Shown here piece after piece: positions 46,933 to 58,200 of a stretch of DNA of 64,000 nt. Location of the stretch: positions 186,001-250,000 of the forward strand of contig JAHNUO010000003.1 of the NCBI GenBank assembly GCA_019787685.1. The letters run 5' to 3'. The notes below the pieces were generated by a model that was not told the origin of the DNA, did not search any database, and saw nothing but the letters and a program-made list of their open reading frames with translations. Numbering within the stretch: position 1 is the stretch's first letter; each line of letters opens with the position of its first letter. The position numbers were made by a program, and so were the translations under genes. The DNA comes from Chiua virens. Lineage: Eukaryota; Basidiomycota; Agaricomycetes; Boletales; Boletaceae.

Positions 46933-49900
46933 CTAAGGGAACATGATACTCGAGGGAAATACAACGCCGTCTGGGCGGACCATGATGATAGGTCGACGTT
47001 TTGCGACCTGGTTTTCTGGCGGCAAGCACCCAAGCACCTCAGTGCACCTCACCTCTACAAACGGCGAGGGCTCGGAGCCGAAAAAGATATGAACGGGTTC
47101 TGCCTTGTTGAAATTTTCGCCGTACACAGTCAGCATCTTGCTGATATGCGGGTTCGGCTTCGCCAAGACACCGCGAGACTGTGAACAATGCGTCTTCGGC
47201 GCTTCGGCAGCACGGTCAGGAGGAAGGTATTTGACGACAGCAGGGAATGGCGTGACTGGCTTGGAGGGGATCGGGAATGATCCAGTTTGTGGTGCATTCT
47301 GGTTGTCAAACAGGACAGGTGGAACATAAAAGTTGTACCGCACTTGGTCTAAAAGTAGCCGTGTCAGAATGGGAGAACAATGGACCGGAAACAATGCAAC
47401 AAATACCTGTGCCGACAATTGTCCAAACACTTGTTTCACCAATGTCAACCTGCCACAGCGCCCCAGATGATGCCCCCGAATCACTCGAGGAACCCCGGCG
47501 GCCAGAATCCGGCAGAGCCTGCCGATGTGGGGCGCCTCCGTCCTTTGGGGCCGGGATTCTTGGTGATCCCACCGGCGCTCGACGTGGAACGTTTTCCCTT
47601 CTTGACACGACCGCCGTCGTTGGAGTAATCATTGGACGAGGACTGGTGAGGCGGGCTCGCTGTTGGCCGCACTGTTCGATTGGCCGAAGTAGTCAGCACC
47701 GTTTGACATCGACGCCGGCGTCGACACAACAGGAGATCCGGGAAGAATGGGCGACGTTGATCCAAGGCTTTGGGGAATGTTCCACTGCCGACCTTCGATT
47801 GGTCGGTATGTGTTCACCTTCTCACCCATACACGACAAGAATGCCCCTGTCTGACCAGGTGTTCCGGGCTCCGGCATGCCTTTGGTAGAGTCGTACACCT
47901 CGAAGGCGATCTTGTGGAGTTGGGACACGGGGTCACCACAAACCTCCCCAGGCGCGCAGTAGTGGTCGGCCACGCCTTTGGCACCCTCCTGAAGGCCCCC
48001 ACCAACGACAGTGGTTTGGTGGTCCACTTTACGAATGATGAGGACAGGTGAGACGACGCCAGAGACGAGGCACTGAAGCACAACCGTTTGGTTATAGTAG
48101 ACCGGGATCTGCGAGCCATTGTTTGTGAAGGCGATCGCGTTTGGGGGAGGAGATGGGTAATCAGGCTGCGGTGGCGGTGGCGGGGGGGCATCGATACCAC
48201 CAGAAGGCTTGTTCACGTCAACAATGTACATAACGAAAGGATCCCAACTTGCTGTGCGAGCAATAAAGGACGGCGTACTTGGCCTCGCACGACTGTCAAT
48301 GCCCATCAGGGGAGCTCCATCAGACCCCTTAAAGGACGATCCGGAGCCGGACACGCATAGGTATTTCGTAGAGACTGTTTGGGAGCGCAAACGGTGGAAC
48401 AACGAAATGGTCGACCCGTGGTTGATACACACTGCCAAACAACCAATTGAACTCAGTCAAGGGGACGAGTAAATTGTCAGGGTTGACGTACGCTCGAGAT
48501 TCTTCGCACTTTGCCTCTTTTTGCTTGGCTTGCTGATAACCTTGATTGGCCGGGAAGGGAAGGTCCCGATGACACGCTCAGGTTCGTCGTCAGACGAGGG
48601 TGCTGTAATCTTGACAAGCGCTTCAACTTTCTTTTTCTTCTCATCAACGTCTGAAATGAAAAGTTGTTTGCCGACGCAACGGCCAATGTAAGTTGTGCCC
48701 GTGGGGGCGTCGTTTACGTCAAATATCTTGCCTGACGCCGAGGTCCACTCGATTGTGCCCTCCTGTGGCACCGGTTCGCCGGATATGCTGACAGTGACAC
48801 GTGGGGGGCAAAGCTTTGGCTCCTCTCCTCTGCGAACGACGTCTGTCCACCATGAATTGCCAATCATGATTGCTGTAGGCGGGGGACAGAGGAAGCGCTT
48901 TTCGGTTCCGTAAGATTTTTGGGCGACTCTGGATGACATGACGATGACGGTCCTCTCACCAAACGCGAGGCGATTGGGAGTCCGCACATACTGATCCAAG
49001 TAGGAGCTATCGAAGGATAACTAAGTATGGAAAATTCAAATTGTAAAAAGATCGGGTCTCACCGGACAAAGCTCTGTATGTCATTCGAGGGGCCCATTCC
49101 TGGGCCGTGGCGCATACCTGAGAAGCCAGGACCCATGCCCATAGGCATCAGGGACAGGTCGGCATGGGGGTTGGGACCGAGGTATTGGGGGATATCTTCG
49201 TATGCTGGGATACCCGAATCAGGACGGAAACAGTGGGTGGCCTGAGGGGCGACGGCTGTCCGAAACATCTCGGGGCTATGCGCCATGTGGGACGGGACAG
49301 AAGTGGGAGGGAGGGGAGAGTGGGAGAAATGGGAGTCGGGCTGGAAGCGACCCATGCGATCCTGGAACGGCTGGAGGGCGGAAGGGGGGTAGCTGGCGCC
49401 ATTGGTCATACCATAATCATCGGCAAAATCGGGATGATAGCCAGTGGCAGCGACATTTGAGATCCGGCGCTCGGGGAGGAGGTCGGTGTAGTGGGAGTCG
49501 GAAAAGCCCTTTTGGTGACCGTTGAGGGGGAAGACGGGTGAATGTTGCATGCCGGACATGGGGTCGCTTGGGGTGAGAGGAGAGACCTTGCCAGAGCTGC
49601 CGCTGTAGGAGGAAGGGACGCTGCCCATCATATCGTACGAGCTGCCATTTGAGTGAGAAAATGCGGGCACGGCATCAGAAAAGGAGGAGCGAGGGTAGGG
49701 CTGGTCCTGAGGCATGTTGTAGGAGGGGCCAAGGGAGGAGGAAGAGTTGGAGTTGGCGCGATAACGGGAGGAGAAGGAGGGGTTGGTATTGAAAAGGTCG
49801 TAGGGAGGATGGTCAGGGACATCCATCGGTTCTGCGTGATCGAAGTTTTGAGGGGGGATCGACTGGGAGAGATGGTGGTGAGAAGGGGAAGCTGTGTCTA

Positions 49901-49976
49901 CTGACTGGAGAGAAGAGAAGGAGTGATCGAGATCCGCGGGGTAGAGTTGGTGCTGAGGAGTGGACGCAAAGTCCAT
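46933..49976 (-). CDS. CSL (CBF1/Su(H)/LAG-1) family DNA-binding transcription factor
   Basis: The start is at 49976 (MDFASTPQHQ). Exon 1 runs to 49063 and exon 2 begins at 49006. Further introns follow LE/LCINHGS (near 48490) and at TIVGT/DQVRYN (about 47405-47348). A long Ser/Pro-rich N-terminal extension precedes the LAG1 DNA-binding domain (RFLCPPPTAIMIGNSWW, SGKIFDVNDAPTGTTYIGR). A beta-trefoil domain follows (LCINHGSTISLFHRLRSQTV, TKYLCVSG), and a C-terminal TIG/Ig-like domain (MLTVYGENFNKAEPVHIFFG). Fungal CSL proteins bind the GTG(G/A)GAA-type site without Notch and affect adhesion and cell-cycle genes in fission yeast. Two single-base frame changes occur in the linker before the C-terminal domain, at the GG 47640-47641 and the CC 47509-47510. 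Removing one base at each restores one frame through SSNDYSNDGGRVKK and GRRGSSSDSGASSGALWQVD. Confidence 0.92.
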
Positions 49977-52284
49977 TATAAAGGGGGAAAAAGAGGGGGA
50001 ATATGGATAGGAAGGGGGGGAGGAGGAGAAGGTGGTGGTAGTGAGCAGAAACAGTAACTTTGAGTTGTTTGCACGGATGGGCGATGTGTCGAGCAAATGG
50101 GTGATCGGTAGTTCGGGATTTGCCGCTGTCACATCACGGAACGAACCATATTGAGCGATCAGGTCGAACACCAGCCAGTAAATGTAAATGAAACGGATCC
50201 GTGCTCACCTCTAGCGAAACCAAGTCCTCGTTCTCACTTAATGTTTAATATTAACGATCAGAATATCGCCGTTTCAGCCACGCGCCACCAAGTTCACGAG
50301 CAACGTCTTCTCCAATTGCAATTCGACAACACTTGCGTTGCCGTCACGATGTTTGCTGCTACGTGGATGCTCTCCGTGCAAACCAGGCGGATAGTCGGAC
50401 GCGGGGGAATTGACAAGGTATGCGCGAAAATGGGAACACCACATCGCCCCTCATCCTCTCCTCTTTTATATTTCTGTGGATTTGCACAGAACTCTAATTG
50501 CATCTGGGCAACCGTAAGCCTCTGATCGCCAACACCGCGGCAGGTTGATGACATGGTGAACAAATAAATAAATAAAAAGGTCCACATTCCTTGCTATCAA
50601 ATCCATTCCTTACTCGTGTCTCGGCAAGTTCACAGAGATCCATCGTCCATCCCCCTTTGCGATCCCCTTCTTGCCTTTCTCGGTCTGCCCTGTCTTCTTA
50701 CCCTTTCCGTCCTTGGTCTATTTCCAGGCGAACCGCTCCGTATTCTGGTCCCTTTCTTCCGATTGGCTTTCGTCCGCTACCTTGTGGCATTGACTCTCCT
50801 CGCTCGCACACTCGGCGGAATTAATTGCGTTTTTAACACATCACCCCCTTTTGGTCCTTGCTATTTTCGACATGCTCGGCCTTTCCCGTCAATGAGGTAC
50901 ATTGTCCACTTCCATCACATTCATTCTGGGTTACCGTTTGATAGACGCCTTGCCATCTCTTCATCCAGTCTCCCCAATGCGCTTTTTTCGTCCATCTCGC
51001 ACTGCTCCCCTCCACCGCTTGCCTCTCGCTCTCGCAGTGCCTCCCTACCGCTATCCTCCCCTTCCGCGGGTCACACCACCACCATTCTTCAGATACGTCA
51101 CCCTTGGGATGTGGTACAGCATCTCGTGTCGTGCATGTGCTAACTACCCCTACTCTCAATCTTTATGGAATAATCTTACATAGTCACCAACAGTCAGACG
51201 CTCGGTTACACCCGATCACATCCTCTTGACGGCATTGCCATATGATTCATTTCTCCTCCCCACCGGGTTCCGTCCCGCTTGTTGCGATCGCGCGGACTTT
51301 GTGTCCATCATAGAGACTGATCTAATCATCAATGGCCCTGCCGGACCTGCGGCCCCCATTTGTTCTTTTTTCGCCTTCTTCGGGTGCAAATTAAAAACGC
51401 AAGCTATCATTGTATTTGTTCCATCAACCGACCCTACCATGCTCTCATCCACGAGCAAACAGCGCAAACAGCGAGAAGTTGTTTTTGTTTGGAAGGTGCT
51501 AGCCTATTCTCTTTTTCCCTGCAGTAGGCCCAGGCATTAGATCGCGAATGGTGCCGCGATGCGTCTCTTTTTCACACCCCCTTCTTTATCTCCTCTTTTA
51601 ATTCCCTCTCTCTTTTTCTTTTCCTTTTTTTCTTTTATTTTGTGCTAATCGGGCTTCATTTACCAACATTGCCCGATTCGTTTTTTTCCATTTTTTTACC
51701 CGCTTTCTCCAGTGACACATGCCCCTTGGGTGAGGTCGCAGGATCGTTATGCGCCGTTACCACGAGTTTATCTCAGATGTCAACGGTGAGAGAATCGGGT
51801 TACATACACTGGATTTCATTGCTGGGCGTCGATCGGGTGTGCGATTTAATCTCGGAAAGTTTCCTGTGATGTGGATATCCTGATAGTTTGCTTCCATGGA
51901 GGTTGTTACGCTTTTCGCTTCGTACGTACTTGGGTTCCGCCAGGGGCAGCCTGACTGAACCCCAATTGAACCCCAACGCCAGTGGAGGCCGGTCGGAAGA
52001 TCGATCATGCTGATACCATGGCAGACCGAGAGCACGCATGGTTCCAACTCGCCGAGCACTGCGCGGAGCATCACCGGTATTAATAACAACTGGTCATCTT
52101 ATTCGACTCGAAGAGGCTGTGGCGTGCTCGTGCTCAGTCGAGCGTAACCACCGACATTAATGGCATCATGTGTAAAAAAAAAGAAAAGAAAAAAGAAACG
52201 GCGGCAGGTCTATTTTTCCTAGTGCTCAACAGACCAAAATCGTCCTCTCAGAAAAAAAATAAAGAGAACGTCTCCTCCATGTCT
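49977..52284. other. Intergenic, CSL promoter side
   Basis: Pyrimidine-rich stretches (50.6-51.1 kb and 51.5-51.7 kb on the plus strand) look like leader or terminator DNA rather than coding sequence. No domain was recognised in any frame. Confidence 0.4.
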
Positions 52285-53440
52285 TTACGTTTCCGGTGAA
52301 CAATCGGACGAACGGTAGCGCACTCTAACGGCACCGCCTCCTCCTTTAACGATAAGTTGCATCACGACGGTAAGGGACCTGTAATTTGTCAGGAACACGG
52401 AAAAAGAGGGTCCCCTCGGAGCCCGCGCAAAGAAGTAAGACATTATGACCAGCATGCAATATCCCCCCAGAGATTGGAGGGTGACGACAAGAGTGAGGTG
52501 ATTCATGTCAGACTCCGGTAGCGCAAGCCAATTGACACGGGCGTGGTACTGGCGTGGACAACGGCGTTAGCTTGGCCTGACTACTACGGCATCGCTGGTG
52601 CAACAGCGCGCCGAAGCAAAAGATCAGAGAGACCCGTGTTTGGAAGAGGATCGATGGCTGGTTCCGTGGCTGACTCGGAGGTCGATCGAAGAGGAATATT
52701 CGTTCTTGGCGGATATGTCCGCTGACAAATCGAATGCGTGCCCGACGGGTGAGGCTGGCGATGTCCGATTAGACTGAGCAGCACGATGCAACCAAGCTGT
52801 ACGTTTTGGAATGAAGATCTGGTCAAACCCATGACGCACGAAGAAGGACGAGCCCTTGGAGAAGAGAATCTGCAGAAGGTTGCTGCGAACACGCAGGAAT
52901 GGTGTGTCGATAGCGTACGGAGATGCGATGCTTTAGGATGATCAGCCAGAGGGGGATGAACTTAGTTGGTCAGCAGACTAGACAGGGCGTGGGAGGATCA
53001 ATCAATGCTAAGCGAGCGAAGACCGACCCTTGGGCTGGGGAGGATGACCAGGGCCACCAAAGTAGAGAGCCACCAAGGTGATGCATGCATCGATGGATAT
53101 GGCATGAGACCCTCTGCGGTTTCCTGGAGGTGAGATGCGATGCAGCACGAATCGTACCATCTCATATGAGATCTGCGCGGTCGAAGGAGTGCCAAGCGGT
53201 GACTTGAGACACTCTAAGTGCTGGGCGCTACCTTGAGACACGGCGCACGATGTGCATGCTGCCGGTCTGTGTATCCGATGGAGTCCCATTAGATGTTGTG
53301 GTCGTCGTATCGTAGTTCGGGTCGTTGTCGGTTCTGTGGCGGGTTGGCAACTAAAAATGGGAGTGTCAATAATCTGCACCGTGAAGGGCCTGGCACGGCT
53401 CACAGACAACCATCCGCACGGATTCACCCGCTCACCGCCA
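52285..53440 (-). other. Possible uncharacterised spliced membrane-protein gene
   Basis: Minus-strand fragments have protein-like character but could not be joined with certainty. One near 53090-53020 has a hydrophobic stretch (WWLSTLVALVILP). Another near 52965-52925 (FIPLWLIILKHRI) follows a possible taag acceptor. Near 52830 is FFVRHGFDQIFIPKRTAW, and a final one (TLVVTLQSLGGYCMLVIMSYFF) ends at 52285. Together they suggest a multi-pass membrane protein with several introns. No family recognised. Confidence 0.3.
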
Positions 53441-53592
53441 AGGTGAAGTCGTGAGTATCACTGGATTGACTCGTTTGTCTCTCCGTTTCTTGCATTGTAC
53501 ATCCATTTCTATCTCTTTGGCCAGCCGCCCGGTCTGTGCCGTGAGCCTCCCTCTCAGTCTGCTCGTCAAGTTCGAACTGGATTCAGAACACC

Positions 53593-55244
53593 ATGTCAGC
53601 AGCTGCGTATCGTCTGGAAACACCCCGTCCTCGCCCACCCCCACCTCCTTTGCGCCCGTCTCCTAGGACGTCAGTCCACATCAACAATCCAAACACTCAG
53701 ACACTCCTTTATGACCTTCCTTCCTCGCCTTCTATTATCTCTCCACCGACCAGTCCAATTCGCGCCAAATATGGCCCAGCATCGCCATCATCACCTTCTT
53801 TCCCTAGTGGCAGAGTCAGGGGCCGCCGGGGTGGTCGCACAGGTCCGGACACCCCCTGCTCGCAATCGCTCCTCCACACCACTCGGTGTATCTCAAAGCG
53901 ACCTCGAGAAATTCACCGAATACTGCCGTTCATGGTACTCTTCCCATTTTACATGTCTTTTTCCCAGCTCTCGTTTGTTCATGCCGTTTGATAGGTATTT
54001 TGACCAAGATGAAGCCGCTGGTCGTGTTATGACACAAATATTGACCAACGTGGCCCAATCCCAACGCGCGCTTTACTCGCGTCTGCAAGCGTCCGTCCGT
54101 TCTGCTTACCACGCGAGCGTCAATGCACGAAGGCATGCGGAGTTTCAGGCACATATCTGCTGCTACACAGCCTGGCGGTTCGTTGAACCCCCATACCCGA
54201 GCCGACCCAAGCGGGCCCATGGCGAGAAAGGAGCGATTCGAGCGATTGGATAGATTCGTGAGGACTTGGTGCACGATGGGTATGCCAGGAACCAAACCCT
54301 TCTTCGAGGCGCTGTGGGCTGTCATGCGGTTACAATCGCTCCCAGAACGACTTGGGGGTGCGGGGCCTAACCGAATTCAATGGGAATTTGATGACGCCGT
54401 GTTCAAAGAGGCAGCGTATGTCTACCCGCCTTCTATCAGACTCTGTGTGTTCTAGACTAATATGCCGCTCTCCGCAGTGGGAAAGACTTCATGCTTGAAG
54501 CTATCGATGTGCTGAAAGGGGTAGGTTCCCCTTTTCCCATGAATATATACTTTTGATATACCGACGGCTTCCTAGGTTCTTGCCTTTGAAGAGGTTCCTT
54601 CTTCTGGTGCAAGGGATCGCGCCTGTGGTTCCCACCTGACATCATGTTCGCATCTTAACATCAAATCAAACCCCGTGTCCACCGCCAATGCAGCTCGTCT
54701 GCCAAAGCCGTCGCCCATTTCCATGGTTACACATAGTCAACGCGCGCGAGCAGCTAGCGACCCATTCTTAGATATGCCCGGCCTCTCCCACTCTCTCCCA
54801 TCAGCGTCGTCTCATTCCACAGATGTCGCAATCCCACCTTCCGCAGCAGAAAATGCAGAAGAGGGTGCTCCCCCCATTACTCCACACTATCAGGATGGGG
54901 AACAGGAACAGGAACTCGCTCCTCTCCGCTCAGATGTCCAAGCGGAGGGTGCCGATGATGTGCATTTGCGCATCTGGACAACGCCCGATTTGCTAAACCA
55001 GGAGTTTCTCGCCTTACTGACGGTTTTCCCATCCTTTATCACACGAAACTCGCCACCTCGTTTTTGTGTTTCGTCGCATCCTCGAGCAGCTGATATCGAG
55101 GAAGGCGAGGAAGAACGAGGGGAAGGAGAGGAAATTCGCTTCGGTACGGGTTCGATGTGGGTGAGTGCCAAGCAACGGAGCGACGGATTCAAAGGTGGAT
55201 GGTGGACACGATTCGTCCTATGGTGGCGAAGACTGTTTTGTTAG
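53593..55244 (+). CDS. Uncharacterised 490-aa protein, Pro/Ser-rich ends
   Basis: Exons are 53593-53934, 53995-54415, 54478-54520 and 54576-55244, all with GT-AG introns. The N-terminus is Pro/Arg-rich (LETPRPRPPPPPLRPSPRTS). The middle is a predicted helical domain with conserved-looking stretches (LGVSQSDLEKFTEYCRSWYF, AQSQRALYSRLQASVRSAYH, ERLDRFVRTWCTMG, GKDFMLEAIDVLKG). The C-terminus is acidic and ends in an aromatic/basic tail (GGWWTRFVLWWRRLFC) that could touch a membrane. I recognise no named domain. Two single-base frame changes occur: the C run 53852-53856 and the T run 54143-54145. Removing one base at each gives exactly 491 codons, so I treat them as sequence errors. Confidence 0.75.
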
Positions 55245-58200
55245 GATACCCCTCCCTCACCCTTCTTGAACCCTCGTCGGTAGGAAATGCATCCACACAC
55301 ATACTGAACACATGTAGCACTCCTTTGTTTATCACATGCACTTTTCACTGGCACGTTCGTTCAGATACCTGTTGCTTGATTTGGACATGGCATACAGCAG
55401 GCAAGGACACTTCATTCTGTTACAGGACGTTTGGTTTGACTTTTTTCTTGTACCAGTGTTGTAGTGTGGTGTCGACTCAAATACCGGCAGTACTAGTCTG
55501 GGACCGTTTCATAACCACCGGAACCTTGGCTCACTGAGGTACTACCGCTCATTGGCGTTTACGCTTTGAATATGGTCCCCACATCCAAATGGATATGTGA
55601 AACGAATATGTAGTAACCAGACCCGTGGCACTGACTCATCCGATCTTCTCCAAAGATTTGACATTACCGACCCGGACCACTCTGACACTGGGCGCGCTGA
55701 TTTCCCCCTTCGTTCTCGTTCAAGTTGTCACTTCTCCAAATCCATTTACTCCAACGCGTTGATGTGCTCCACCGGCCTGCCGATGAGTAGTAGATTCCAA
55801 TATGCTCGTTTGGAGGTGCTTTTGATAGCAACTGCCAACAACATGGAAAACAACAGCTGCCGTGATCGCGATATGCATATATGATTAGTTCAGATTCGGT
55901 CGTCTTCGGTCTTGCCTTGGCGCCAACAGTGAAAGACTCCGAGATGACAGATACCCCTTTCGTTTTCTCGAGGGGGCGTGTCTTATTGCGGATGTGCTTT
56001 CCCGGGGATGTGGAGATAGAGAAGCCACTGAGAGTGAAGTTGGTCATGCACATGCTCCCGCTCGTGGGACCCTTGGCGCTCCAGGCCATTCCCCTCGGGG
56101 GCTTCGCGACGCTGTTGGCCTCTACGTCGGAGACGTGTTTGTTGTGGTAAGCATGTCATGGTCGACATCACGACGATTGTCTTGGCTGTCTTTTCCTGGT
56201 TCGTTCCACCTTTTTTTCTGCCCGGATCTCCTTTCGCTCCGGGCCTTCGGGGAAACATGCGCGCGTTCGGGCACCCGTGCGCGTGAGCGCTCGAGGTGAG
56301 ATCTAACCCAGCGACCAATCCATAGCATGGATTAGACTTCGCGTTGGGTGGATCACACACTGGCACGCGATACACACTTTGAAGGCATGACCGTCCCTAT
56401 CGACCACGCGGGTTAAGGTGGGTGCGAGGGTTGGGGTGGCGATGACAGCTAACAGCACGGGTCGTACATAGTCCTCGCTGGCGAGCGACCGCCAGCACGC
56501 CCGCCCCACTGGATCCCGAGCAACATGCGAGCCTGAGGGACAACGACCTTGGCGTTGGGGTGGCCGCAGCACGCCAAAACCAGCTTGACATGCTATCTAG
56601 AAACGGTCGTCCACCCAACAGACCGGCACGAGACCATATGGGCTTATCTCTCCCCGTCCCCTCTCTTGGCCCCATGTTGCCTTATCGCGGCGTCGGCATG
56701 CGTGACGCGTGCCGCAAGGCCTCGTAAAAAAATACGGCTAATGGCGCCGGCATAGTACCGCATCTAAGATACGGCGAGTGGGTGGTTAGGTCCACGGAGA
56801 CACACACTTGTCAGCTGGCTTGGGCTTCGATCAATGCGCCCGCATGGCGACCATACTTTGCGTCCTGTCTCTGTGTTAATTATATGGCTCTGCGGCGGCG
56901 GCAAGGCGCGTCGCTCGGGCGGGGCGCGCCAGCGAATGTGCGGCCACTGGAAATAAGCAAGCAGGTGCGTAAATTGCGTAGGAATAGACTCATCGTACTG
57001 CGGCGTTAGACTGTGGACGACCGTTTCACTTGCACGGTTTTACCACGTGAAGGTCTGTTCATAGTCGTACCGTGATTTATTTTAGAGGGTTCACTCGACT
57101 CGAACACCCTTTTCCCAAGTGCCACCATCAAACGATGCGTCACCAAACGCACGTACGATGACCTGTCAAATAGCAGGGTTCACTTTACGGGGTCTTCTTT
57201 GTGTCTTCCTTGTGGCGATTGAATTGAATTCTTTTTTTGACATGTGGGTTCCCGTGTCAAGACAGACTTGTCCATCTCTCGTGCTCCCGTGACCGCTCGT
57301 CGATTGCGTTCCGACTCCCGAACAAGCGTCGACGTCGGGGGTGCTCGGGTTGTTGAGACATTGTCAGATCTACAAGAATATCTGTGCTAGTTTGACGCGA
57401 TGTCGCGGTGTTGAATCGCCCTAGCGCGTTCCCCCACACACTTCAAGCTCAAAGTTCAGGCCCACCCCGTGCAGTCTGTGGTGATACCCGAGTTCTGACA
57501 TCCCCTTATCGAGGGTCCAGACTATCTAGCAACATGGTTCTGTCGAAGACTGGAGGCAATTCAATCTTCGAGCGGCCGCCTTCCTGTCCCGCGGACCCTA
57601 CCGGCGCGATTCAAAAAAAAAAAAGTATGCCGTGGAGATTAGGTCTTCGACATTATCCAGAACGAGTCACGGTGGAGAAATAATTCTTCCGTGCATATCA
57701 AAGTTCTCTATTATCCGGATTTTTTCCCATCTCGCCTACGCGCTCGCCGCGTACCGCTGACAGGCTGTGTCTGGCGCCGCTCTGTTATCAGAGTGCCGCT
57801 TCAAGTTGATGCGCGCGAAATAGACATGGGAAATTGGACCTCACTGCCGACGATGCGTAAACGTCGGGACGACCAGACCGGTGTGAGTGCTTCCCCGGCG
57901 TCTTGTAGAGTCAGCAGACGTCGGGCTCTGGAGGTCGAAGTCGTCTCCAGCCCGCAAACCACAACCACATCCGTTTCCTAATGGTGTATTCCACTACCCT
58001 GCCGTTCGTTCTCCCTGTGTTCAACATACCGCACAGGACCCCTTTCTGTTTAGACAGGTACCACAGCGCTCGAATTGCGATTGGTTCCATCGACGGTCGT
58101 GTCGTACAGGACGTGCGCGCACAAAGTTTACCACCCTGATCGATCTCACTCGTATCTCTGCTTGGGATCACGTCTCGTTTTCGTACGGGTTGACGTTTCC

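Noticed and set aside
50616..51183. Plus-strand frames of 93-175 codons rich in Ser, Pro and Leu
   Set aside because: The openness comes from a pyrimidine-rich tract (leader or terminator DNA) and appears in several frames at once.
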